NCBI GenBank assembly: GCA_041485285.1
Contig: JBGPJF010000037.1
Span: forward strand, 1 to 22,082
DNA length: 22,082 bases
Direction: 5' to 3'
From: DATEUP01 sp041485285
Lineage (GTDB): Archaea > Thermoplasmatota > DTKX01 > DATEUP01
A program made the position numbers and the translations under genes. This document shows, piece by piece, positions 1-6,663 of this stretch. A model generated the notes under the pieces. The model was not told where the DNA came from, made no database searches, and saw only the letters and a program-made list of their open reading frames with translations. Position 1 is the first letter of the stretch, and each line of letters begins with the position of its first letter.

Positions 1-573
1 CCTGAACAGCATGTCATTGCGGATCGTCGGCGGCGTGTCGCGCGCGAGCACGAGCGTGCGCGCCTCGAGGTCCTTCATCCGCCGCGTCGCCAGCGTCTCC
101 GCCGCGGCCCGCGTCATGTGCTGGCGCAGGCCCTGGCCCAGGCGGTGCCCCGGCGGGGCCCTGGCCACCTCAAGCGGCTGCAAGTTGCCCACCACATTCG
201 CGTTCTTCAGGTCGAAGTCGGCGATCGCCGCGTCCATGCCCCCGAGCGAGATCCGGCCTTCGACCAGCGCCGCGCGCGGCGCAATCGCGATATGGTTCTG
301 GAACGTCGGGCGGCCAAGTTCGTCCGGCGGGCCTCGACCGAGCCTCGACAGCAGCACGTCCTCGCCCGACGACGCCGGGTGCACCATGCGGAAATTGACG
401 CCGCCCACGCCCTGCACGGCGTCGCCGCGGATCGGCGTGTACCTCCCCTGCAGCGGGGCTTCGTACAGCGCGATGTTGAGGCCGATGGACCGCGCCTTGA
501 TCCCGTAGCCCTCCTCGGGGGTGACGCCGTACACCCAGTGGTGGAGGCGCATCGGCCCTCCTGGCGCCGCCAT
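1..573 (-). CDS. GAP1-N-like GTPase-associated protein, N-terminal part (3' end outside window)
   Basis: An open frame runs from ATG at 573 to the window edge (191 codons, no stop), so this is only the N-terminal part. A second in-frame ATG at 552 has an AGGAGG motif just upstream and begins right at the conserved-looking start (MRLHHWVYG), so it may be the true start. The pattern LHHWVYG, a Gly-rich turn, then IGLNIALYE and GRYTPIR resembles the N-terminal domain of GAP1 proteins, which comparative genomics places next to small P-loop GTPases in bacterial signalling or conflict loci. Here it lies 36 nt after a GTPase gene on the same strand, which supports that reading. The domain's biochemical role is not established. 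The family call rests on recalled pattern and context, so it is tentative; the gene itself is secure because the antisense frame has no comparable family features. Confidence 0.6.
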   Translation of the reverse strand, partial: MAAPGGPMRLHHWVYGVTPEEGYGIKARSIGLNIALYEAPLQGRYTPIRGDAVQGVGGVNFRMVHPASSGEDVLLSRLGRGPPDELGRPTFQNHIAIAPRAALVEGRISLGGMDAAIADFDLKNANVVGNLQPLEVARAPPGHRLGQGLRQHMTRAAAETLATRRMKDLEARTLVLARDTPPTIRNDMLFR

Positions 574-609
574 CTGCCGATTCCCCTCGGGCCCCCGCCA
601 GGCGCGCCC

Positions 610-1617
610 CTACGCCGTGGCTTGGCCTTGGACCTTGTCCGCTTCCTTCACGTCGTCGGGCACCTTGTTCGCGATGTCCCGGAAGTGCTCGATGAACGCG
701 ATGTACTCGTCCTGGCTGTAGTCGATCGCCGCGCCGCCCTCCGCCGAGAACCCCTTACGGATGATCCTCGGCGGGCCCACCGTCGCCATCCCGCCCTCGC
801 CCGTCTCGACGTGGACCCACGAAGTGAAGTAGGTGGCCTGGTCAAACGAGACGCCCACGACCTTCCCGCCGCGGATCTGCGAGAGCGTCTGGGGCAGGAA
901 CGCGCGCATCAGCGCCTCGGCGTAGTCCTTGCGCTCCCGCGTCCGCTCACGCGAAGGCATCCCCTTGTGGAGGCCCAGCTTCGCGAGCACCTCGTCGCGC
1001 ATCGTGTCGAACTTCGAAAGCACGATGACGGGGTAGATGATCGGCGCCGGGGGCCTCATGCCCTGCGCCTTCATCCGGTCAAATTCGTCCTTCTTGTACT
1101 TCTGGAACGCCACGCACAGCGTCGCGACATCCCCGTCGTACTTCAGCATCCGCTTGTACTGCTGCGAGTCGAGGTCGATCGTCAGCTTCGCGCAGTCCAC
1201 GAGGATGACCACGACGAACGCGCGCAAGAGCTGTTGGATGATCGGCGAGGCCGCGACGCCCGTCTCGATGAACTCCTGGACGTCTTCGCCCGACACGTCG
1301 TAGGCCCCGAAGTTCAGCGTCGCGAACGGGTTCATCCAGTTCTGCTCCTTGACCCAGGTCGGCAGCGCGCCGCGGATGAGCCGCTTGTAGCCGAAAATGA
1401 ACTCGACGAGGCTCATCTCGTCCTTCAGCGTCGCCGACGGGAACATCCCGTCCTTCATGTTCTGGTACACCGCGGACATGTACTTCAGCGACTGCGGGGA
1501 CGCCGAGAAACGGAACGTGTCCTTGATCTGGGTGCCGTAGGATACCTGCGCTGCGTAGAGCAGGCCGAGGAATGTGGTCTTGCCGGAGGCACGGTCGCCG
1601 AGGATTGCTGCGGGCAC
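610..1617 (-). CDS. P-loop GTPase, double-GTPase/TRAFAC-like
   Basis: This 335-residue soluble protein opens directly with a Walker A motif, GDRASGKT at residues 7-14. A G3-type DVSG follows at 107-110, just before a hydrophobic strand (136-141), and a G4-type SKFD sits at 201-204. That order marks a GTP-binding protein rather than a generic ATPase. Between the motifs are family-specific stretches (LYAA, FRFSASP, MNPF) shared with the neighbouring 1705-2589 product. There is no membrane segment or signal peptide. The start is GTG at 1617: a TATA-like box about 29 nt upstream puts transcription initiation at or next to this codon, so the mRNA is probably leaderless. The GAP1-like gene follows after 36 nt. 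A role as a switch controlled by that neighbour and by the nearby kinase/phosphatase genes is inference. GTPase identity is good; the exact subfamily is uncertain. Confidence 0.8.
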   Translation of the reverse strand: MPAAILGDRASGKTTFLGLLYAAQVSYGTQIKDTFRFSASPQSLKYMSAVYQNMKDGMFPSATLKDEMSLVEFIFGYKRLIRGALPTWVKEQNWMNPFATLNFGAYDVSGEDVQEFIETGVAASPIIQQLLRAFVVVILVDCAKLTIDLDSQQYKRMLKYDGDVATLCVAFQKYKKDEFDRMKAQGMRPPAPIIYPVIVLSKFDTMRDEVLAKLGLHKGMPSRERTRERKDYAEALMRAFLPQTLSQIRGGKVVGVSFDQATYFTSWVHVETGEGGMATVGPPRIIRKGFSAEGGAAIDYSQDEYIAFIEHFRDIANKVPDDVKEADKVQGQATA

Positions 1618-1640
1618 AACCGCGGAAGTGCCCTGCGAGC

Positions 1641-1653
1641 CTATTTAACTATT
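1641..1653 (-). promoter_or_regulatory. TATA-like promoter of the GTPase gene
   Basis: On the minus strand this reads ATAGTTAAATAG, an isolated AT-rich island in very GC-rich sequence. Its centre is about 29 nt upstream of the GTG at 1617, the usual archaeal TATA-to-start distance. Transcription would therefore begin at or within a few bases of the start codon. No Shine-Dalgarno motif is needed and no good one is seen. Confidence 0.6.
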
Positions 1654-1685
1654 CGGCGGGCGGGAGGCGGATGGTTCAATGAACG

Positions 1686-1697
1686 GCCTGGCCAGGC
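1686..1697. repeat. 12-bp perfect palindrome
   Basis: The sequence gcctggccaggc is its own reverse complement. It lies 8-19 nt beyond the pseudo-GTPase stop codon and about 35 nt upstream of the GTPase TATA-like box. It could be a protein-binding dyad or part of a 3' end signal. There is no adjoining T-run, and a palindrome of this size is not rare in GC-rich DNA. Confidence 0.3.
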
Positions 1698-1704
1698 GGA
1701 TCGG

Positions 1705-2589
1705 CTACGCGGCCAGCCGGCCGAGGTGGTCGATGAGGGCCGTGAGTTCTTCGTACGGGTACTCGGCCTCCACGCCCCCCACATCAAAGAGCTGACGGCG
1801 CGCAACACGGACGACGCCCTCCGGGCCCTTCTCGGGTTTGAGCCACGCAAAGAACGCGGCGGGCGCCGCTGCGCGCGCGGCGGCAAGCGCGGCCGCCGTC
1901 TGTGGCAAGAATCCCTTCACCATGTCGGCGGCGAGCTTGTCGCGCGCCGACCGTTCGCCGGTCGGGGGGATCAGGGGCGCGGGGGGATCCTCTCCCTCCT
2001 TGGCAGGCGCCGGCTCCGGCGGCGGGCCGGGCAGCCACCACTGCACGCATGCAGCTGGCGGCGCGCCGCGGCGGCCGCGCGCCGCCGCTTCCACCACCGA
2101 CGCGAGCGCGGCGTCCTCGGGCACGGGCGAGCGCAGGGCCGAAGGGCCCGGGACGCGCGCGTGGATGAGCAGCACCGCGCAGTCGAGCAGCGCGCCAAAT
2201 CCCGCGGCGGCCGGCTTGAACCCCGAATTGCCCTCCTCAAGCGGCACGACGCCGAGGATGAGCTCCGGTTGCCCCTTCCCCTTCCCGAAGGGATTCATGC
2301 GCCTCGCCGCGCTGTCCGGGAAGTCCATCTCAAAGTCGACCTTCGCAAAGTCGTCGGCCGTCACGTCCTCGGGGACCTCCCCGGATGCAAGCGACCCGTG
2401 GATGCGCGTGAGCACGCCAAGCGCCGTGGGCGAACAAGAGAACCGGTAGGGCGACCCCGCGGTCGTGGACTTGCGCAGGTTCGCGGCGTACAGCACGCCG
2501 GTGGCGGCGGTGATCCATGGGCCCTCCTTGCCAACGAGCACGCCCCGGGCCATCGGCCGGCCATCGGGGGGCGGCGTATTGAACCTCAC
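1705..2589 (-). CDS. Pseudo-GTPase, degenerate paralogue of the adjacent GTPase
   Basis: This 294-residue protein aligns by eye with the product of 610-1617. Shared blocks in order are LYAA (33-36), YRFSCSP against FRFSASP, MNPF (98-101) and a C-terminal FLPQT. The nucleotide-binding motifs are lost: the Walker A position reads GKEGPWIT (20-27) instead of GDRASGKT, the DxxG position reads PLEEG, and the SKFD position falls in a Pro-rich stretch (about 185-215). It is therefore unlikely to bind GTP in the normal way and may be a regulatory or structural partner of the intact GTPase. The GTG start at 2589 overlaps the TGA of the upstream uracil-DNA glycosylase gene (GTGA), implying translational coupling. 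The frame is long and intact, which argues against a decaying pseudogene. Homology is directly visible; the partner role is inferred. Confidence 0.75.
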   Translation of the reverse strand: MRFNTPPPDGRPMARGVLVGKEGPWITAATGVLYAANLRKSTTAGSPYRFSCSPTALGVLTRIHGSLASGEVPEDVTADDFAKVDFEMDFPDSAARRMNPFGKGKGQPELILGVVPLEEGNSGFKPAAAGFGALLDCAVLLIHARVPGPSALRSPVPEDAALASVVEAAARGRRGAPPAACVQWWLPGPPPEPAPAKEGEDPPAPLIPPTGERSARDKLAADMVKGFLPQTAAALAAARAAAPAAFFAWLKPEKGPEGVVRVARRQLFDVGGVEAEYPYEELTALIDHLGRLAA

Positions 2590-3173
2590 GCGCCCTTGAG
2601 GCGGGTCTGCGCAGGGGGACTCTTGCGCGGGAGGCCGGCGTCATCGGCCGCCGCCGCCGCGGCCCGGCCGATCTCCTCCAGCGCGCCCTTGCGGAACCGC
2701 GACGATGCCGGGTGGAGCGTCGGGTGGACGCGCAGGGCGGCAGCGCCGACCTTCGCGGCGATCGGCGCACTGCGCGCCTCGCTCACCTTCACCGGACCGC
2801 CCGCCAGCGCCTCGGCGGCCGTTGCGCCGAGCGCAAGCGCCACGCGCGCGCCCACGCGCTCAATCTCGCCCTCGAGGAACGGGCGGCACGCCTGCGCTTC
2901 GGCAGGCGTCGGCTTGCGGTTTGCCGGCGGGCGGCACTTCACCACATTCGTGATGAACACCGAACCGCGGTCGATGCCCGCCTGCGCAAGCGCTTTGTCA
3001 AGCAAGCCCCCCGCGCGGCCCACAAACGGTTCGCCTTCGCGGTCCTCGTCGGCCCCCGGCGCTTCGCCCACGAGCACGAGCGCCGCGCGCGCCGGGCCCT
3101 TCCCTGGGACCACCTGCGTGCGGCCCGCGCAGAGCGGGCAACGCGTGCATGCCAGATCGACGCGCTCGCCCAT
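2586..3173 (-). CDS. Type-4 uracil-DNA glycosylase (4Fe-4S)
   Basis: The product removes uracil from DNA, starting base excision repair of deaminated cytosine. The 195 residues carry the family signature: motif 1 is GEAPGADEDREGEPFVGRAG at about 36-55, whose Glu-Ala-Pro-Gly form is typical of family 4. Four cysteines placed to hold an iron-sulfur cluster are C12, C15, C80 and C96 (C9 is also present). NVVKCRPPANRKP follows, and the late motif HPTLHPAS lies at 150-157. Length is near the family norm of about 200. ATG at 3173 has GGGGAG four bases upstream. The gene is first in a run with the pseudo-GTPase, whose start codon overlaps its stop. Pairing of a repair enzyme with a signalling-type gene is unusual and may only reflect compact packing. 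Family assignment is firm. Confidence 0.93.
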   Translation of the reverse strand: MGERVDLACTRCPLCAGRTQVVPGKGPARAALVLVGEAPGADEDREGEPFVGRAGGLLDKALAQAGIDRGSVFITNVVKCRPPANRKPTPAEAQACRPFLEGEIERVGARVALALGATAAEALAGGPVKVSEARSAPIAAKVGAAALRVHPTLHPASSRFRKGALEEIGRAAAAAADDAGLPRKSPPAQTRLKGA

Positions 3174-3190
3174 TGCACTCCCCGACCTTC

Positions 3191-3271
3191 CCTTACAAAA
3201 CGAAACGGATCACGCAACCGCGGCGAACTTACAAATATGCGCCGATGCGCTCAAACGGGCGCTTGCAAAAG
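3191..3271. promoter_or_regulatory. Divergent promoter region
   Basis: The 134-bp gap between the divergent genes holds three AT-rich islands. On the minus strand, CATATTTGTAAG (3229-3240) is about 62 nt and GTTTTGTAAGG (3191-3201) about 24 nt before the glycosylase ATG. On the plus strand, ttgcaaaagc (3263-3272) is about 41 nt before the FHA gene ATG. Any of them could be a TATA box, and the central one could serve both directions. Which is used cannot be told from sequence alone. Confidence 0.4.
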
Positions 3272-3307
3272 CATGGCCAGACAGATGGAGTGAAGGGGCG
3301 CGCGTAA

Positions 3308-4135
3308 ATGGCGGCCGCCTTCCTCACCTGCCGCAACTGCGGCGCTTCCGTCCCCTCGCTACCCGCCCAAGCGCCCTGCCCGCAATGTGGCAACTGCGTC
3401 GCGTGCGGCTCAGAACCCGGCCAAATCGTGCACGCGCCCGACGAGGCGGGGCGCCTCGAACGCTGCTCCCTTTGCGGGCGCGACAACCGCGGCTGCGCGG
3501 GCGCCGTGGGGCCCGTGCTGCGCTGCGTCGAGCCTGCCCAGCACCGGTACCTCCTATTGCCGCTTGCCCTCGAGGAGGACGCCGAGCGGCAGGTGACGCT
3601 CGGCCGGTCGGATTTCATGCACTGGCCCGAGCGCTCCAGCCAGACCAAGGCCCTCTCGCGCACCCACCTGCGAATCCGGCGGAAGGGGAAAGGCTACACC
3701 ATCGAGGACGTGAGTTCCAACGGCACCTCGTTGAATGGCGTCGAACTCGTCCGCGGCGGCGCCCACCCCGTCGCCGACGGAGACAAAATCGGGCTGGTCA
3801 CCACCGGGTCGAAGCCCGTACTCATCCTGGAATTCGTGCTCCCGCGCGAGCGCGTCCGCGCCGCAGGGGCCAGCCGCCAGGTGGCCCCCGCCGAAGTGGA
3901 GCCCGTTACGCTTCCCGACGGTGGCGTCCCCGCGCGCCCGCGCAAGGCCGTGCCGCCTGCGCCGCCGCCTCCTTCGGCCAAGAGCGCCCCTGCCCGACCG
4001 GCAGGCCGCTCGCGGCAGGAGGATTCCGAAGCCCCCTCCGACGAAGGGCCCCAAGGCGCCGAGGCGCAGGATCGGTTCTCGCTAGGGCTCGCCTCGCTCC
4101 TCGACAAGGCCAAGAAGGGCAAGAAGCCCCCCTGA
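3308..4135 (+). CDS. Zinc-ribbon/FHA-domain protein
   Basis: This 275-residue soluble protein probably reads phosphothreonine on a partner. The N-terminus has two likely zinc ribbons: C8/C11 with C24/C27, then C30/C33 with C53/C56. The FHA domain spans about 80-180, with VTLGRS, LSRTHLRI and DVSSNGTSLNGVE. These are the conserved Gly-Arg, Ser-x-x-His and Asn-Gly residues that line the phosphopeptide pocket. Residues about 190-245 are a Pro/Ala-rich linker, and the protein ends in a short basic helix (SLLDKAKKGKKPP). It is the only plus-strand member of the cluster; its stop is five bases from the convergent PP2C stop. A GGAGTGAAGGGG stretch precedes ATG at 3308. The domain is clear. Its partners, probably products of the neighbouring kinase locus, are inferred. 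Confidence 0.88.
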   Translation: MAAAFLTCRNCGASVPSLPAQAPCPQCGNCVACGSEPGQIVHAPDEAGRLERCSLCGRDNRGCAGAVGPVLRCVEPAQHRYLLLPLALEEDAERQVTLGRSDFMHWPERSSQTKALSRTHLRIRRKGKGYTIEDVSSNGTSLNGVELVRGGAHPVADGDKIGLVTTGSKPVLILEFVLPRERVRAAGASRQVAPAEVEPVTLPDGGVPARPRKAVPPAPPPPSAKSAPARPAGRSRQEDSEAPSDEGPQGAEAQDRFSLGLASLLDKAKKGKKPP

Positions 4136-4140
4136 GCCGC

Positions 4141-4998
4141 CTACCACCACGTGATCGTCGCGGGCGCCACAATCACCGAGATGTTGTCGCTGCCCCCGCG
4201 CTTGTTTGCAAGCGCGATGAGCTCCTCGCAGGCCATCTGCGGGTCCTGGTGCTTGCCCACGATCGCCGCAATCTCGCCGTCCTCCACATGGGTGGCAAGG
4301 CCGTCGCAGCACACGACGAGGATGTCGTCCTCGTGGAGGTCCACCGCCGCGGTGTCCGGCACGACTTCGCCGTCGTAGCCCACGACCCGCGTGATCACGT
4401 TTCGCTGCGCGTGGGTCTTCGCCTGCGCGGGCGTGATCTCGCCGCGGTCCACCATCTCCTGCACCAGCGAGTGGTCCTTGCTAAGCTGCGTGATCTCGCT
4501 GCCCCGCACCCGGTAGACTCGCGAATCGCCCACCCACGCCACCTGCGCCTTCTCTTCCGTGAGCAGCGCGATCACGACCGTCGTCCCCATCCCGTCGGCC
4601 GACGGGTTCTTCTCCGCAAAGGCAAGCACATCGCGGTTGGCCTTCGAGACGGCGTCTTTCAGGTGCCGTTGCCACTCCGCGTCGTCAATGAGCCGGTCCT
4701 CGGCCATCGTGCCCACGAGCCTGCCCATGACCGCGAAGGCCGCGCGCGCGCTCGCCACATCCCCCTTCGAGTGGCCCCCCACGCCGTCGGCCACGAGCAG
4801 CAGCACGCGCTTGCGCGTCACGCCCCGGTACGCCGTGGCAATCTCCGCCACCACGACGCTGTCCTCGTCGACCTTCCGCTTCATCCCGATGTTCGAGGAG
4901 AGCCCGACGAGGTTCCAGTACGGCCGCGGCCGGCTTACCGGCGGGCCGTCCGGCCGCTTTCCCTCCGCCGCTTTGCCGTTGTGGGGGTGTTCGCTCAT
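4141..4998 (-). CDS. PP2C-family Ser/Thr protein phosphatase
   Basis: The product should remove phosphate from Ser/Thr residues using two metal ions, opposing the kinase encoded just upstream. All core motifs of the 285-residue PP2C fold are present: DED (44-46), ADGVGGH (70-76), GMGTT near 136, GDSRVYR near 157, KDHS, then DGL and GSDNISV near the C-terminus. The metal-binding aspartates D46, D71 and the late D of GSDN are intact, so it is probably active. The first 25 residues are a polar, Pro-rich tail, and there is no membrane segment. ATG at 4998 lies three bases after the kinase stop codon, so the two are almost certainly cotranscribed. Kinase-PP2C pairs of this type recur in TerY-P triads and in bacterial type VI secretion control. 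The family call is firm; the substrate is unknown. Confidence 0.95.
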   Translation of the reverse strand: MSEHPHNGKAAEGKRPDGPPVSRPRPYWNLVGLSSNIGMKRKVDEDSVVVAEIATAYRGVTRKRVLLLVADGVGGHSKGDVASARAAFAVMGRLVGTMAEDRLIDDAEWQRHLKDAVSKANRDVLAFAEKNPSADGMGTTVVIALLTEEKAQVAWVGDSRVYRVRGSEITQLSKDHSLVQEMVDRGEITPAQAKTHAQRNVITRVVGYDGEVVPDTAAVDLHEDDILVVCCDGLATHVEDGEIAAIVGKHQDPQMACEELIALANKRGGSDNISVIVAPATITWW

Positions 4999-5001
4999 GG
5001 C

Positions 5002-6189
5002 TCACAGCGTCCTGAACGTCACCGTCACATACGCCCCGCGGCTCTGGCTGTGCACGACCGCCAGCACGTCGCCGTCGCGCAGCACGGCCTTGCCGCCCTT
5101 GCCCATCGGCGCGAAGCTGAGGCCGCCGTCCCTCGACACCGCCGTCCCGTTCAGGCTGTGGAGGTCCTCCGCGAAATAGCGCTCGCCCTTGTCGCGGAAG
5201 ATGCGCACATGGTGCTTTGAAATGTAGTTCCCCTCGTCGGCGAAAGGCAGGTCGAGTGCCCGGCCGAACCCCCGCGCCTTGCAGTCGCGCCCGCAGGGGC
5301 CGTGCTGGCGGCCGAGCACGATCTCCTGGTTGACGGGCCGCTTCTCGCCGAGCACCACGATGTGCGGGGCGCCGAGCCTGGCCAACTTGCCGGTCGTGAG
5401 CTGCGCGATCATGTCCGTCGCGCTTGCAAACCGGTCGGGCACCTGCGCCTGCAGCGCCCGGACCACCACCGCGCAGACTTCGTCGCTCACGTTGAACCCG
5501 AGTTCGGAAGGCGACCGTGCAAGGCGCCCCTGGCCGTCCATGAACGGGCGGGGCTCCTTCCCCGTGAGCAGGAAAAAGAGCACCGCGCCAGCCCCGTACA
5601 GGTCGCTTGCGTAGGTGGCCGCCCCCGCCCGCGACTCGGGGGGCTCCCAGCCCGGCGTGTACATGATCGTCCCCTGCGACGCGGACATCTGCACATAGCC
5701 CTCTTTGGCCGCCCCGAAGTCGATGAGCGTCAGCTTGCCCGCCGCGTCAATGAGCACATTCTTGTGGTTCACGTCCCGGTGGATGATGTTGCGGTGGTGG
5801 AGGTGCTGGAGCGCCCGCAGCAACTGGACGGTGTACCCCGTCGCCTCCGCCTCCCCCACCGGCTTTCCGGAGAACTGGTCCTTCAGCGTCTTGCCGTGGA
5901 CGCGGTCCATCACGAGGTAGAAGTCGACGACCGCGTCCTGCTCATCGATGTAGCGGACGATCGCTTCGTTTTCGATCGAGCGCAGGATCTTGGCCTCGAC
6001 CCGCAGCTTCTCGAGCCGCACCGCGTCGTTGCCGTCGCCGGCGATGCGCGGCGCCTTCACGATCACGGCCTGCCCCGCGTCCGACCACCCGTCATAGACA
6101 ATCGCCATCCCTCCTTCCTGGATCTTCGACGAGACGCGGTAGGTGCCGACCTTCCCGATGATGGCGATGCCCTTCGCGCTGCCCACCAT
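5002..6189 (-). CDS. Eukaryotic-like protein kinase with C-terminal FHA domain
   Basis: The kinase domain covers about residues 15-265 and the FHA domain about 285-395; there is no membrane helix. Kinase features are a Gly-rich loop EGGMAIVY (25-32), ATP-anchoring K45 and helix-C E65, catalytic HRD at 137-139, metal-binding DFG at 157-159, and PPE in place of APE at 183-185. The catalytic loop reads HRDVNHKN instead of HRDLKPEN: the Lys two residues after Asp is Asn, and a Lys appears four after. The FHA domain keeps IVLGR (290-294), SKHH (324-327) and HSLNGT (344-349), with a CGRDC insert at 299-303. The ATG at 6189 is chosen because it starts the kinase fold and lies four bases after the FHA-gene stop; upstream in-frame codons run through that gene. 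It probably phosphorylates cluster partners and reads a phosphothreonine itself. Confidence 0.93.
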   Translation of the reverse strand: MVGSAKGIAIIGKVGTYRVSSKIQEGGMAIVYDGWSDAGQAVIVKAPRIAGDGNDAVRLEKLRVEAKILRSIENEAIVRYIDEQDAVVDFYLVMDRVHGKTLKDQFSGKPVGEAEATGYTVQLLRALQHLHHRNIIHRDVNHKNVLIDAAGKLTLIDFGAAKEGYVQMSASQGTIMYTPGWEPPESRAGAATYASDLYGAGAVLFFLLTGKEPRPFMDGQGRLARSPSELGFNVSDEVCAVVVRALQAQVPDRFASATDMIAQLTTGKLARLGAPHIVVLGEKRPVNQEIVLGRQHGPCGRDCKARGFGRALDLPFADEGNYISKHHVRIFRDKGERYFAEDLHSLNGTAVSRDGGLSFAPMGKGGKAVLRDGDVLAVVHSQSRGAYVTVTFRTL

Positions 6190-6193
6190 CGGC

Positions 6194-6631
6194 TTACCCC
6201 CGCTCGACCACAAACCGCACCGTGACCACATGCGCGATGTCGATGGCCTCGCCCCCTGCAAGCTGCAGCGGCGCCCCCTCGAAGGCCCGCACCTTGGGCT
6301 CCGCTTCGCCCCGCCCGACCCACGTGCCATTGAGGCTTTGCTTGGGCTGGGCCACCGTGCCCCCGTCCTGGAGGACAAATCCCTCGCCCTCTCGGCCAAT
6401 CGAGAAGTGCGCCCGCGAAACGCGCCCCAGCTCGCCCTTGGCAAGCACGCCTTGCAGTTGGGCCCGGCCCACGACGAGCGCAGCCTCCGCGACCTCGAGC
6501 CTCTCCCCGCCCGGCAACACCAAGAATCCTCGCGAGCGCGGCTTTCCCGCCCGCGCGCCGTCCGGCGCCCCCCCCTTTGCGTACATCGAGGCGCCGCACA
6601 GCGAGCAGAACGCGTCCAAGGGGTCGGTCAC
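6194..6631 (-). CDS. Zinc-ribbon/FHA-domain protein (true start possibly upstream)
   Basis: The product is a small FHA protein: CSLCG near the N-terminus, a Gly-rich linker, then FHA motifs LVVGR, VSRAHFSI and QSLNGTWVG. The listed start is GTG at 6631, the only standard codon available. However, the frame stays open upstream and encodes CPLCGY just before that GTG, which would complete a four-cysteine zinc ribbon with CSLCG. The most natural upstream start is ATC at 6664, whose A is the last base of the preceding vWA gene's TGA and which has GGAG seven bases before it. No ATG, GTG or TTG exists there, so either a rare start codon, a sequencing error or loss of half the ribbon must be assumed. 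The kinase gene begins four bases after its stop. It probably binds phosphothreonine on a kinase-cluster partner. Confidence 0.82.
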   Translation of the reverse strand: MTDPLDAFCSLCGASMYAKGGAPDGARAGKPRSRGFLVLPGGERLEVAEAALVVGRAQLQGVLAKGELGRVSRAHFSIGREGEGFVLQDGGTVAQPKQSLNGTWVGRGEAEPKVRAFEGAPLQLAGGEAIDIAHVVTVRFVVERG

Positions 6632-6663
6632 ATAGCCGCACAGCGGGCACGCGCGCGGTCCGA

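Noticed and set aside
118..5220. A 1,700-codon open frame on the plus strand
   Set aside because: It lies antisense to genes with clear motifs (GTPase, glycosylase, PP2C, kinase tail) and across the real plus-strand FHA gene in another frame. Its translation is Arg/His/Pro-rich low-complexity sequence, the usual by-product of high GC and C-rich third positions.
6190..6444. N-terminal extension of the kinase frame by 85 codons
   Set aside because: The extension overlaps the FHA gene out of frame and has Arg/Ser-rich shadow composition. The kinase fold begins just after ATG 6189.
2586..6631. Type VI secretion control locus, suggested by kinase, phosphatase and FHA genes
   Set aside because: No sheath, tube, ATPase or membrane-complex gene of that system is in the window, and the organism appears archaeal. 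The resemblance is limited to the signalling domains.
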